Below, piece by piece: positions 18,921-28,140 of a DNA stretch of 64,000 nt. Origin of the DNA: Brevundimonas naejangsanensis DSM 23858 (lineage in GTDB: Bacteria; Pseudomonadota; Alphaproteobacteria; Caulobacterales; Caulobacteraceae); NCBI RefSeq assembly GCF_000421705.1, contig NZ_ATXN01000007.1, positions 124,001-188,000 of the forward strand, given 5' to 3'. The notes below the pieces were generated by a model. That model was not told where the DNA came from, made no database searches, and saw nothing but the letters and a program-made list of their open reading frames with translations. How positions within the stretch are numbered: the stretch's first letter is position 1; every line of letters begins with the position of its first letter. The translations under genes and the position numbers were made by a program.

Positions 18921-19474
18921 CTAGAGCATCACCATGACCGTGTGCGCGAGCAGGACGATCAGTCCCGCTCGCTGCACCGCCGCGCCCGGCCAGATCAGCA
19001 TGGGGATGATGCAGGCGAAACGGACGCCCTGATAGATCAGCATCATCGGGATAACCGGCGCGACCGGCTCGTTCAGCTTCAGAATATAGGCGACATTGAC
19101 GATGGTGCTGGCGAGCACCGGGATCAGCAGGGCGCCGACGAGCACCGTGCGGTGCTGGACGTAATAGGTCTCCAGCGACGCGACTTCATCATAGCGGGGC
19201 CGGATGACTGGCTGATGAAGATGTACGGCAGGGCCATCGCCAGACAGACCAAAAGCTCCCCCGCCCCCAGCCTCATGTCGGCCTGGGCGCGGAACAGAGA
19301 CAACCACTGCTGACAGGCCGCTGTCAGCACGACGGCGCCCAGAAGAGGGACCGTCCACCCGATCATCACCCGGCCGCGCGCCTTGTACATTTCGGCGAAG
19401 GCCGTCGCGACATTGGCCACCGCCAGCCCGAGCAGAAGGGCGTAAAAGGCGAAGAGCGCGTCGAATTCCTGCAT
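18921..19474 (-). pseudogene. Frameshifted multi-pass membrane protein, unknown function
   Basis: Two overlapping minus-strand frames together make one hydrophobic protein. The first half (from 19474, MQEFDALFAFYALLLGLAVAN) holds about three membrane segments and ends in PYIFISQ. The second half resumes in another frame as IRPRYDEVASLETYYVQH, with about three more segments and the end LLAHTVMVML. One missing base between 19207 and 19208 explains the break: adding a C would give SQLIRPRYDE. It may be a recent pseudogene or a sequencing error. No family was recognised. Confidence 0.7.
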
Positions 19475-19571
19475 AGCGTCCCCCGATCGTCGGGACGCAT
19501 TAGTAACCCCGTTTTTTGAGATCGAAAGCGCTTATTCGTTCAGCCTGCCGAGGGCGCTGGGAGGGCCTCGT

Positions 19572-20960
19572 CTAGGCGATCTCGACCCGGTTACGGCCGT
19601 TCTGCTTGGCGCGGTACAGGGCGTCGTCGGCTTGCTTGACCAGATAGTTCTCATCCGGATGGCCGCCATGTTCGGCGGCGCCGATGGACACGGTGACGTG
19701 GAAGGGCGCCAGGCCCGACGCCGTGATGGCCTTGGCCGCCAGGGCCTGACGCATCCGTTCGGCGATGATCGCGGCCTGACGCAGACCGGTTTCAACCAGG
19801 ACGATCAGGAACTCCTCGCCGCCGTAACGGAAGACGAAGTCGCTGGGCCGCACGTTCTCGGTCACGGCCTCGGCCACCTGGCGCAGCACCTCGTCGCCGA
19901 TCGGGTGGCCGTGCGTATCGTTGATCCTTTTGAAATGGTCCACGTCGAGCAGCAACACCGACAACGGCGTGTGGTTGGCGTTAGCGAAACCGATCTCGCG
20001 GCTCAGGATCGACGACAGGAAGCGCCGGTTCAGGGCGCGCGTCAGCGGGTCCCGTCCGCCTTCCATCCCCGCCAGCCCCTGGAACATCTCGTTCAGCAGG
20101 AAGGCGACCTCGTCCACCGCCGCCTCCAGCGCCTCCAGCGGCCCGACCAGTTCAGACGAGGCCGCGCCCGGCGTGAAACGGGGCAACAACTCGCCGTCGA
20201 TACGCTCCATAGCCGCGTTCAGACGCGCCAGATGCGGCGAGCCGTCGAACAGAAAGTCGGCCCGGTGACGGATCCACAGGCCGAAAGGCGAGGCGCTGAG
20301 CGCGCCCGCCCCCTCCACCCCGCCCGACGCCAGGATGCGGAACAGTGTCTTCTGGCTCCATTCCATCAGGCCCGCGCGCTGGCTCTCGCGCTCGAAATGG
20401 ATGTCCTGGTCCAACGAGAAAAGGCGATAGGCCTCGTCCAGCCGCGCGCGATTGCTGGCACCCTTTTCATAGGACTGGCTCATCAGGCGCAGGGCGTGGT
20501 CGATGCGCTCGCCGGACAGCCGCAACAGGTCGAAGGCGGCCGGGTCGCAGACCAGGACGTCCGCCAGTCGCCCCTTCAGCACCGCCGCCCCCGCCATGAC
20601 CAGATGCATCGGAATCTTGATGCGGGCGTGAACTTCGCCGATCTTGACCTGGCGCGCGACAAAGGCGGCTTCGTCGCCATCAACCTCGGGCGCGAACAGG
20701 TCGATCAGCCAGCGACGCAGAGACGGGCTCAGCCGCTCCTGCACCACCGAATGATGCAGGAAGGCGCGCGCCTCCTCATGCGCCAGCAGCGCATCGTAGA
20801 AGGCCGCCACCAGGGCCTCGGCGTGGTCCTGAACCAGTTGACGCAGGCGGCGCACCGACGCCGGATCGGCGACGCCGAACTGCGCGGCGTCCTGAGTGTC
20901 GGCAAGCGCCGGAAATGAAGGCTGCAAGATACGGCTCGATACTGTTACGCGGCGTCGCAT
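19572..20960 (-). CDS. Globin-coupled diguanylate cyclase (DosC-like)
   Basis: Predicted haem-based oxygen sensor that makes cyclic di-GMP. The 462-residue protein has an N-terminal protoglobin-like sensor (residues about 25-175) with His111 in KIGEVHARIKIPMHL as the likely proximal haem ligand, a helical middle region (190-300), and a GGDEF domain from about residue 303 (DPLTRALNRRFL). The active site is GGEEF at 380-384, and an RPSD product-inhibition site (371-374) sits five residues before it, so feedback control by c-di-GMP is likely. No phosphodiesterase gene is nearby. Confidence 0.9.
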   Translation of the reverse strand: MRRRVTVSSRILQPSFPALADTQDAAQFGVADPASVRRLRQLVQDHAEALVAAFYDALLAHEEARAFLHHSVVQERLSPSLRRWLIDLFAPEVDGDEAAFVARQVKIGEVHARIKIPMHLVMAGAAVLKGRLADVLVCDPAAFDLLRLSGERIDHALRLMSQSYEKGASNRARLDEAYRLFSLDQDIHFERESQRAGLMEWSQKTLFRILASGGVEGAGALSASPFGLWIRHRADFLFDGSPHLARLNAAMERIDGELLPRFTPGAASSELVGPLEALEAAVDEVAFLLNEMFQGLAGMEGGRDPLTRALNRRFLSSILSREIGFANANHTPLSVLLLDVDHFKRINDTHGHPIGDEVLRQVAEAVTENVRPSDFVFRYGGEEFLIVLVETGLRQAAIIAERMRQALAAKAITASGLAPFHVTVSIGAAEHGGHPDENYLVKQADDALYRAKQNGRNRVEIA

Positions 20961-21025
20961 CGACGCCCGGCCGGCCTTAACCCCAAGCGATCAGGCGGAC
21001 AAGCCGACCGGGCCTCGCCTCATGG

Positions 21026-21466
21026 TCAGCGCGAGTCGGGGCGCCCGGCTTCGATAAAGGCGCGGATCGTCGGGAACGTCGCCGTCCCGCGCTTGTCCTC
21101 GCACACGATCTCCTTGACGTAGGAGTCCAGAGAATTGCGCACGACCGGCTCGAAATCATAGCCGTCGTCGATCCGCTCCTGCTCGGCGCCGTCCGGACCG
21201 TAGTACACCTCTTCGCCCGCCTTCGACTGATTGGCGGCGCAGCGGAAGCTGACGGTCCCGATGCTGTGCGACAGATCGGTCGGCTCGCCCTTGGCGGGGA
21301 CGCGGGCCAGCCGGGCGCTGGTGACGCCGCCGGCCTGGGCTATGGAATCGACATCCACCATGAAGGCGGTGGCCGAGCTGCGTGAAATGACGTTCCAGTT
21401 CTCGGCCAGGGCGGGCGATGCAGCCAGACCCAGAACAGAGGACAGGACAATGATGGATTTCTTCAT
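21026..21466 (-). CDS. Secreted protein of unknown function
   Basis: The 146-residue protein has a clear Sec signal peptide (MKKSIIVLSSVLGLAASPALA, cleavage before ENWNVIS). The mature part begins with a pattern (WNVISRSSATAFMVDVDSI) seen in small surface-adhesin-E-like or DUF-type proteins of alphaproteobacteria; I am not sure of the family. Two cysteines (FRCAAN, EIVCEDK) could form a disulfide. The start at 21466 is supported by GGGGAGGTT just upstream; a much longer frame through it is a shadow. It is divergent from the hydrolase gene at 21578. Confidence 0.85.
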   Translation of the reverse strand: MKKSIIVLSSVLGLAASPALAENWNVISRSSATAFMVDVDSIAQAGGVTSARLARVPAKGEPTDLSHSIGTVSFRCAANQSKAGEEVYYGPDGAEQERIDDGYDFEPVVRNSLDSYVKEIVCEDKRGTATFPTIRAFIEAGRPDSR

Positions 21467-21577
21467 GAGAACCTCCCCAGGTCCGGTGATTTCACTCCTG
21501 ATCTTCGCAAATTTCAATCCATCGCGCCAAAAGCCTGTCGCCGAGGTTTCGCCGCTATCTGACGGCAGTTTGGCGCC

Positions 21578-22501
21578 ATGAGCCGGTTTTCCGCTGTCCT
21601 GACCGCCCTTTTCCTGAGCCTGACGACCGTGGCGGCGCCCGCTGCGGCGCGTTCGCCCGCCGTCGCGACCGTCAGCCCCGACGTCGCGCCCGCCGGTTTC
21701 CAATCCTCGCGCATCGTCGTTGAGACGCGCGGACAGGGACCGGACGTGGTGCTGATCCCCGGCCTGGCCTCGACCTCGGCGGTCTGGAGCCGCACAGCGG
21801 CCGCGCTGCAGGACCGCTACCGGGTACACCTGATCACGGTGCGCGGCTTCGGCCCGCTGGCGGCGGCCGGCAACGCCGAAGGCCGCATCGGCGGCCCGGC
21901 GGCGGCGGAGATCCTGCGTTACATCAATGAAGCGGGTCTGGATCGTCCCGCCCTGATCGGCCATTCGATGGGCGGGCAGATGGCCCTGCGCGTCGCGGCC
22001 GAGGGCGGGCCCCGCGTCGGCCGGGTCATGGTGGTGGACGCCTCGCCCTTCTTCCCGTCCCTGATCAGCCCCGGCTCGACGGTGGGCGATGTCGAGCCTC
22101 TGGCGCGGCTGGCCTATCAAGGCCTGATGCTGCTGGGCGATCAGGCCCTGCGCACTCAGGCCGCCTCTCTGGGCCTTGAATTGGGCGGCGCCGCCGACAG
22201 CCTGTTCAACGGCCTGGGCTGGCAGGGGGGCGACCGGCGCGTTCTGGCTCAGGGCCTGTACGAAGTGATGACGGTGGATCTGCGCTCTCGCCTGCCTCTG
22301 ATCCAGGCCCCGGTCACCGTCGTCTATGGCTGGAGCCCCGACGCCGACAGCCCGCGCAGCCACGTCGACGGCCTGTTCCGCGACGGCTACCGCTCCCTGC
22401 CCCGCCCGGCGACCTTCGAGCGGATCGAGGGCGCCGAGCACATGGTCATGATCGACCGACCGCGTCAGTTCCAGCAGGCCGTCGACCGGTTCCTGCGCTG
22501 A
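21578..22501 (+). CDS. Secreted alpha/beta hydrolase
   Basis: The 307-residue protein has a signal peptide (about residues 1-24, ending APAAARS) and an alpha/beta-hydrolase core. The oxyanion region is VVLIPGLASTSAVW, the nucleophile Ser is in GHSMGGQM, an Asp follows in VVYGWSPDADSPRS, and the His is in EGAEHMVMIDRP. The substrate cannot be told from sequence; esterase or lipase activity in the periplasm is likely. It converges with the S41-like gene, with four bases between the stops. Confidence 0.88.
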   Translation: MSRFSAVLTALFLSLTTVAAPAAARSPAVATVSPDVAPAGFQSSRIVVETRGQGPDVVLIPGLASTSAVWSRTAAALQDRYRVHLITVRGFGPLAAAGNAEGRIGGPAAAEILRYINEAGLDRPALIGHSMGGQMALRVAAEGGPRVGRVMVVDASPFFPSLISPGSTVGDVEPLARLAYQGLMLLGDQALRTQAASLGLELGGAADSLFNGLGWQGGDRRVLAQGLYEVMTVDLRSRLPLIQAPVTVVYGWSPDADSPRSHVDGLFRDGYRSLPRPATFERIEGAEHMVMIDRPRQFQQAVDRFLR

Positions 22502-22505
22502 GGCT

Positions 22506-24005
22506 TCAGTTCGGCTGAAGCCTGCGGATCGAGGCCAGCAGGCCGGCGTCGTCGCTCATGTCGCCCTCGATGACATACTGGGGCCGCTGCGGCTCGTTGT
22601 TGCCGCGCGCCCGCCCGCGATAGACCTTCATCGGCACGGCGATCTGGGCCAGGCCGCTGGGCAGGGTCGGGTTGCGGATTTCCATGTAAACGGTGTCTGC
22701 CGAGGTCTCGCGACCGACCTGGACCGCGCCCGCGGTCTTCCACAGATCGACGGCGTCAAGGCAGGCCGAGCCGCAGCTGGAATCGGTCAGGACATAGACC
22801 CGGCCCGCCATCAACTGGGGCGCGGGCGGGGGCGGGCCGGCGTCTTCCGGGGCTTCGTCGTTGGCGCTGCGCCAATAGGTCTGACCGGCAGCCTGGGCGG
22901 TCTTCATGCCGTCCACGGCGGTCTCGGCCCAGGTGATGTACTCGGGAGAGCCGTTCGAAGCGCGAAGTTGGCCGAGAAAATCCGAAATCTGGGCGATGTT
23001 GCCGTCCGAGGCGCGCCATTCGACGGCTTCGATGGCCGGCTCGGGGTGGGCGATCATCCAGTCGTCGCCCCACAGGATTTGCGCCATCAGCTGGCTCCAG
23101 TGCGACGAGCCGCCGCCGTTGCCGCGAAGGTCCAGCACCACATAGGGGGCCGCGCGCAGGGCCTCCTGCTTGGTCTTCATGTCGGCGATCAGCGCGGTCA
23201 GCTCGGCGTGGGTCTCGCTGGACGGATCGCCGTTGAACGAGGGCGTCGAGATCCACATGCCGCCGTCGTCGAAATGTTTCAGGCCGAAGTCGGGCCAGGC
23301 GCGCTGGGCCAGTTTGGCGCGGCGGGCGCCGAGGTCGTCGGGCGTGGCGCGCCAGCTGAGGGCGTAGGTCCGGGTCGCGCCGTCAGCCTCGAAGCGGCAC
23401 TGACGCATCTCGCTGATCCACGGATTCTGGGCGCTGAGGAACTGCCACTCGCCGAAGAGGACGCGTTGGGCCTCCAGGAACCAGCGACCCCGGAACTGGC
23501 CGATGCGCTGCTCGGCCAGGGCCTCGGCGGCCACGCCGTCGCAGTCGATCAGTTTGGCGCCCATCGGGGGCGTAGCGGCGTCGGCTTCGTCGCGGTCTGC
23601 CACCACCTGATCGGCGCCGCGATAGACGGTCAGGAAGCCGGGCCAGCGCGTGGCGAAGCCGTAGTTCGGCTGGGTGACGTTGATGCCGACATGGCCGTCC
23701 TCGAAGCTGGCGACATAGGCCCGCAGCGCCCACCACCAGCCGCCCGCGTCGGTGGTGGTCCTGGCCCGCTCCAGCGCGACGGTCAGGCCTTCCTCCAGTC
23801 GCGGCCTGAAGGCGGGGTTGAGGGGGTCATACGTGCCGGGGTGGCTGTCGATCATGATGTCGTGCAGGCCGGTGGCGTCCTGAACCAGGGTCGCCGACCA
23901 GTCGCGCGGCTGGTCCATCGGCTTGGCCGCGTCGCTCGCTTCTTGAGCCTGAGCCGCGCTCGCCATCGCCAGACAGGCCGCGCCCGTCGCCAGAAACCGC
24001 TTCAT
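22506..24005 (-). CDS. Secreted S41-family (tail-specific) peptidase-like protein
   Basis: I chose MKRFLATGAACLAMASAAQA as the start (499 residues), with a signal peptide and GGAGAGAG upstream. The C-terminal half has S41 features: YVVLDLRGNGGGSSHWSQ, then VYVLTDSSCGSACLDAVDL where the Ser before CGSAC is the expected nucleophile region. It lacks an obvious PDZ domain. The family includes C-terminal processing proteases, but the exact substrate is unknown. It may act in the periplasm on peptides or envelope proteins. Confidence 0.8.
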   Translation of the reverse strand: MKRFLATGAACLAMASAAQAQEASDAAKPMDQPRDWSATLVQDATGLHDIMIDSHPGTYDPLNPAFRPRLEEGLTVALERARTTTDAGGWWWALRAYVASFEDGHVGINVTQPNYGFATRWPGFLTVYRGADQVVADRDEADAATPPMGAKLIDCDGVAAEALAEQRIGQFRGRWFLEAQRVLFGEWQFLSAQNPWISEMRQCRFEADGATRTYALSWRATPDDLGARRAKLAQRAWPDFGLKHFDDGGMWISTPSFNGDPSSETHAELTALIADMKTKQEALRAAPYVVLDLRGNGGGSSHWSQLMAQILWGDDWMIAHPEPAIEAVEWRASDGNIAQISDFLGQLRASNGSPEYITWAETAVDGMKTAQAAGQTYWRSANDEAPEDAGPPPPAPQLMAGRVYVLTDSSCGSACLDAVDLWKTAGAVQVGRETSADTVYMEIRNPTLPSGLAQIAVPMKVYRGRARGNNEPQRPQYVIEGDMSDDAGLLASIRRLQPN

Positions 24006-24086
24006 TCCAATCTCTCTCCCGGTGTGGAGCAAGAAATGACAGGGCGGCGAGGGGCCTTCCAGTTACGCTTTGGTCATGGTCGCCGG

Positions 24087-25955
24087 TCAGTCAGAGGCGG
24101 CCAGCGCCTCCAGCACGCCCTTGCCATAGCGTTCCAGCTTGCCCGCGCCGACGCCGGAGATGACGGCCAACTGGTCCAGCCCGCGCGGCTCCTGCAGGGC
24201 GATCTCGACCAGAGTCTTGTCCTGGAAGATGACATAGGGCGGCACGCGCTGTTCAACGGCGCGGTCGCGGCGCCAGGCGCGCAGGGCCTCGAAGCGGGCG
24301 CGCACATCGGCGTCCAGCCCCTCGACCGCCAGATTGCGCCCGGCGTTGCGGCGCGGCTTGTCCAGCGCCAAGGCCCGGATCGGCGCCTGACGCACCTGCA
24401 CCGGCCGCTCGCCGCGATAGACGGCCCTTACCGCCTGCGCCTCGCCTAATCGGATGATCGGCTTGCCGTCGTTGGGGTCCTCGACCAGCAGGCCTTCGAA
24501 CAGCAGATGGTCGATCACATCGCGCCATGCGGCCAGCGACAGGTCGGCGCCGATGCCCCAGGTCGACAGCCCGGCCTCCCACGGCTGGACGTCCCTGGTC
24601 TTGCCCAGCAGGTGATCGACCACGCGCGTCCGGCCGAAGCGTTCGCCCAGACGCTGGACCGCCGCCAGCGCCTTCTGAGCCGGCACCACGGCGTCGAAGG
24701 TGGCGGGCGGGTCGCCGCAGATGTCGCAGACGCCGCACGGCTGGGCGTCCTGCTCGCCGAAATAGCGGCGCACGGCCTGGGGCCGACAGGTCGCGCCGTC
24801 CAGCATGGCGAACAGCTGGCGCACCTTGCGGGTCTGGACCTGTTTGACCTCCTCGGCCATCGGCCGCCCCTCAAGGCGACGTAGGGACCAGGCGATGTCC
24901 GACGGGCCGTAAAGGGTGATTCCCTCAGCCGGTTCGCCGTCTCGCCCCGCGCGGCCGATCTCCTGCCAATAGGCCTCCAGAGAACCGGGCGGATCGGCGT
25001 GGATGACGAAGCGCACGTCCGGCTTGTCCACCCCCATGCCGAAGGCGATGGTCGCGACCATGACGGCGCCGTCCTCGGCCAGGAAGCGCTCCAGCCGCCG
25101 GTCGCGCTCGCGGGCGTCGAATCCGGCATGATACGCGATGGCGTTGCTTCCGGCGTCTCTCAGGGCGTCGGCCACCCGCTCGCAGCCGTCACGGCTTCCG
25201 CAATAGACCACACCCGACTTGCCGCGCCGTTCGCGCACCAGTTCGATGACGGCGGCGTCGGTGCGGGCGCGCGAGCCGTTGACCTTGCGTTCGGCGGACA
25301 GCTGAAGATTGGGCCGGGCGAAGCTGTCGACGAAGACCCGCGCCTCGCCCAGCCGCAGCGAGGCCAGGATGTCGTCGCGCGTGCGGGCGTCGGCGGTCGC
25401 CGTCACCGCGATACGGGGCACGCCGGGGAAGGTCTCGGCCAGGCGGCCCAGGGTGCGATAATCGGGCCGGAAGTCATGGCCCCACTGAGACACGCAGTGC
25501 GCCTCGTCGATGGCGATCAGGCTGATCGGCAGTTCGGCCAGCCGGTCCAGCATGGCGCCGGACGCCAGCCCTTCGGGCGAGACATAGAGCAGGTCCAGCT
25601 CGCCCGCCCGAGCCGCCCGCCACACGGCCGAACGCTCGTCCATCGTCAGGCCCGAATCCAGACGCGCGGCGGCCACTCCCTGCTGTTTCAGCGCCTCGAC
25701 CTGATCCGTCATCAGGGCGATCAGCGGCGACACGACCAGGCCGACGCCGGGCCGCAGGATGGCGGGCACCTGATAGCAGACGCTCTTGCCGCCGCCGGTC
25801 GGCAGCACGGCCATCACATCGCGTCCGGCCAGAACCTCCTGGATCACATCGGCCTGGAGGCCCCGAAAGTCGGCATGGCCCCAGACCCGCTCCAGCAGGC
25901 GCCGCGCCTCGTCCAGGGTCGGAAAGGCGGCGTCGGTCGGGCGAGGGTCGAACAT
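24087..25955 (-). CDS. recQ: ATP-dependent DNA helicase RecQ
   Basis: RecQ unwinds DNA in recombination and stalled-fork processing. From MFDPRPTDAAFPTL (622 residues) it has Walker A AVLPTGGGKSVCYQ, the DEAH box AIDEAHCVSQWGHDFRPDY, motif VI (QEIGRAGRDG), a zinc-binding region with CRPQAVRRYFGE...CGVCDICG, and a C-terminal HRDC domain (about residues 545-620) ending GKGVLEALAASD. A frame extending 12 residues further upstream is possible but less likely. Confidence 0.96.
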   Translation of the reverse strand: MFDPRPTDAAFPTLDEARRLLERVWGHADFRGLQADVIQEVLAGRDVMAVLPTGGGKSVCYQVPAILRPGVGLVVSPLIALMTDQVEALKQQGVAAARLDSGLTMDERSAVWRAARAGELDLLYVSPEGLASGAMLDRLAELPISLIAIDEAHCVSQWGHDFRPDYRTLGRLAETFPGVPRIAVTATADARTRDDILASLRLGEARVFVDSFARPNLQLSAERKVNGSRARTDAAVIELVRERRGKSGVVYCGSRDGCERVADALRDAGSNAIAYHAGFDARERDRRLERFLAEDGAVMVATIAFGMGVDKPDVRFVIHADPPGSLEAYWQEIGRAGRDGEPAEGITLYGPSDIAWSLRRLEGRPMAEEVKQVQTRKVRQLFAMLDGATCRPQAVRRYFGEQDAQPCGVCDICGDPPATFDAVVPAQKALAAVQRLGERFGRTRVVDHLLGKTRDVQPWEAGLSTWGIGADLSLAAWRDVIDHLLFEGLLVEDPNDGKPIIRLGEAQAVRAVYRGERPVQVRQAPIRALALDKPRRNAGRNLAVEGLDADVRARFEALRAWRRDRAVEQRVPPYVIFQDKTLVEIALQEPRGLDQLAVISGVGAGKLERYGKGVLEALAASD

Positions 25956-26085
25956 GGCGGGCGTTGTGCCGCATTCGCCCCAAGGTGTCATCCCGTCATC
26001 GCCGCGCAGTCGCGATGCGCGGCCCCCGTTGTCACGAGACCGCTTTCGGGCTTACCTCCGCGCAACAACGGAAAAAGAGCCCCGC

Positions 26086-28134
26086 ATGACGGACACGCCC
26101 GCCGGAACCGGCAAACGCATCGAACTGACCATCCGCGCCCTGATCCTGGGCTGTCTGCTGGCGGCGGTCTTCACGGCGGCCAACACCTATCTGGGCCTGA
26201 AGGTCGGCCTGACCTTCGCCTCGGCCATTCCGGCGGCGGTCATTTCGATGGCCCTGCTGCGGGCGTTCCGGGGCTCGACCATCTGGGAGAACATGACCGT
26301 CCAGACCGTCGCCTCGGTCGGCGGCGCCATGAGTTCGATCATCTTCGTCCTGCCGGGTCTGGTCATGATCGGCTGGTGGATGGACTTCCCGTTCTGGGAA
26401 TCGGTGATGATCTGCATCCTCGGCGGCGTGCTGGGGGTGACCTTCTCCATCCCCCTGCGCCGCACCCTGGTCGTTCAGGGCGGCCTGCCCTACCCCGAAG
26501 GCGTCGCCGCCGCCGAGGTGCTCAAGGTCGGCTCGCCCGGCGCTGAACAGACCGAAGAGGCCGTGCGCGAGAACCGTTCGGGCCTGTTCGTGGTCATCGG
26601 CGGGGCGATCGCCTCGGCCTTCTTCGGCTTCCTGGCCGCCGCGCGGGTCTTCGCCGCCGAAACCGCCGCCTTCCTGCGCCTTCCTGCCGCGCTGGGCGGC
26701 GGGGCCACCGGCGTCGGCTTCTCCATGCAGTTCGCCCTTCTGGGCGCCGGTCACCTGATCGGCCTGGCCGTCGGCCTGACGCAGCTGTTCGGCCTGGTTC
26801 TGGCCTGGCTGATCTTCGTACCCATCCTGACCTCGCCAGAGTTCGCGGCCTGGGCGGCCGCCCACGGCATGCCGTCGGTCGCCGCCTCCGTCCCGGCCGA
26901 CGCCGGCGCCGAGGGCCTGGCCATGACCGTCTGGGCGCAGGAGGTCCGCTTCATCGGCGCCGGGGTCATCGGCGTGGCCGCCCTGTGGACCCTGGCCAAG
27001 CTGGCCAGGCCGCTGGTGGCGGGTCTGGCCTCGGCCCTGACCGCCCAATCGCGTCGCGCCCACGGCGAGGCGCTGGAGCTGACCGAGCAAGACATCCCCA
27101 TCAAGATCGTCGGCCTGTTGTCGGTCGCCGCCCTGGTCGGCATCGCCGTCCTGCTGGCGATCGTGGCCCAGGGCACGGCCCTGGCCGGTTCAGCGCCCCT
27201 GCTGGTCATCGGCGGCCTGGTCTATGTCGTGGTCATCGGCTTCGCCGTGGCGGCCATCTGCGGCTATATGGCCGGGCTGATCGGCTCATCCAACAGCCCC
27301 GTCTCCGGCGTCGGCATCCTGGCCATCATCATTGCATCGCTGCTGATGCTGGGCGTCCTCGCCGTGGCGGGCGTGCCCGCTGATCCATCCGTGATCGCCT
27401 TCGCCCTGATCGTCACCGCCATCGTCTTCGCCGTGGCCGTCATCGCCAACGACAATCTGCAGGACCTGAAGACCGGCCAACTGGTCGAGGCAACCCCCTG
27501 GCGTCAGCAGACCGCCCTGCTGGTCGGCGTCGTCGCCGGCGCCCTGGTCATCCCCTTCGTGCTGGACATGATGAACCAGGCCTTTGGCTTCGAAGGCGGC
27601 CCGCCCGCCATCGTGCAAGGATCACAGACCCTAGCGGCGCCTCAGGCCACCCTGATCTCGGCCCTGGCCAAGGGGGTCATCTCGGGCGACCTGCGCTGGG
27701 ACCTGATCGGCATCGGCGCCGTGGTCGGCGTTCTGGTCATCATCCTCGACGTCGTCCTGCGCCGCACGACCAACGACAAGATCAAGCTGCCGCCGCTGGC
27801 TGCGGGCATCGGCGTCTATCTGCCTGCGGCCGTCACCACCATGCTGGTCATCGGCGCGGTCTGCGGCTGGCTGTACGACCGGGCGGTCCGGTCGACCCGT
27901 TATGCCGATGTGGCCCGCCGCATGGGCGTGCTGCTGGCGTCCGGCCTGATCGTGGGCGAGAGCCTGTTCGGCGTCTTCACCGCCGCCGTGATCGTCAGCG
28001 CCAAGAACGAAGCGCCCTTCGCCCTGCTTCCGGCCGACAGCGGCTGGCCGGCCATGTGGGCGGGGCTGATCGCCTTCGTGGTTCTGACCTACGCCCTGTA
28101 CGCCTGGGTGCGCCGCCGCGCCGCCAAGGTCTAA
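26086..28134 (+). CDS. OPT family oligopeptide transporter
   Basis: Inner-membrane transporter of the OPT superfamily, proton-driven uptake of peptides or metal chelates. The 682-residue protein is almost wholly hydrophobic with some 14 membrane segments. The N-terminal signature NTYLGLKVGLTFASAIPAA and the GSSNSPVSGVGI segment are typical of the bacterial OPT group. The ATG at 26086 (MTDTPAGTG) is chosen; the longer frame back to 25786 runs into recQ on the other strand. The substrate is not predictable. Confidence 0.92.
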   Translation: MTDTPAGTGKRIELTIRALILGCLLAAVFTAANTYLGLKVGLTFASAIPAAVISMALLRAFRGSTIWENMTVQTVASVGGAMSSIIFVLPGLVMIGWWMDFPFWESVMICILGGVLGVTFSIPLRRTLVVQGGLPYPEGVAAAEVLKVGSPGAEQTEEAVRENRSGLFVVIGGAIASAFFGFLAAARVFAAETAAFLRLPAALGGGATGVGFSMQFALLGAGHLIGLAVGLTQLFGLVLAWLIFVPILTSPEFAAWAAAHGMPSVAASVPADAGAEGLAMTVWAQEVRFIGAGVIGVAALWTLAKLARPLVAGLASALTAQSRRAHGEALELTEQDIPIKIVGLLSVAALVGIAVLLAIVAQGTALAGSAPLLVIGGLVYVVVIGFAVAAICGYMAGLIGSSNSPVSGVGILAIIIASLLMLGVLAVAGVPADPSVIAFALIVTAIVFAVAVIANDNLQDLKTGQLVEATPWRQQTALLVGVVAGALVIPFVLDMMNQAFGFEGGPPAIVQGSQTLAAPQATLISALAKGVISGDLRWDLIGIGAVVGVLVIILDVVLRRTTNDKIKLPPLAAGIGVYLPAAVTTMLVIGAVCGWLYDRAVRSTRYADVARRMGVLLASGLIVGESLFGVFTAAVIVSAKNEAPFALLPADSGWPAMWAGLIAFVVLTYALYAWVRRRAAKV

Positions 28135-28140
28135 GCCGAA

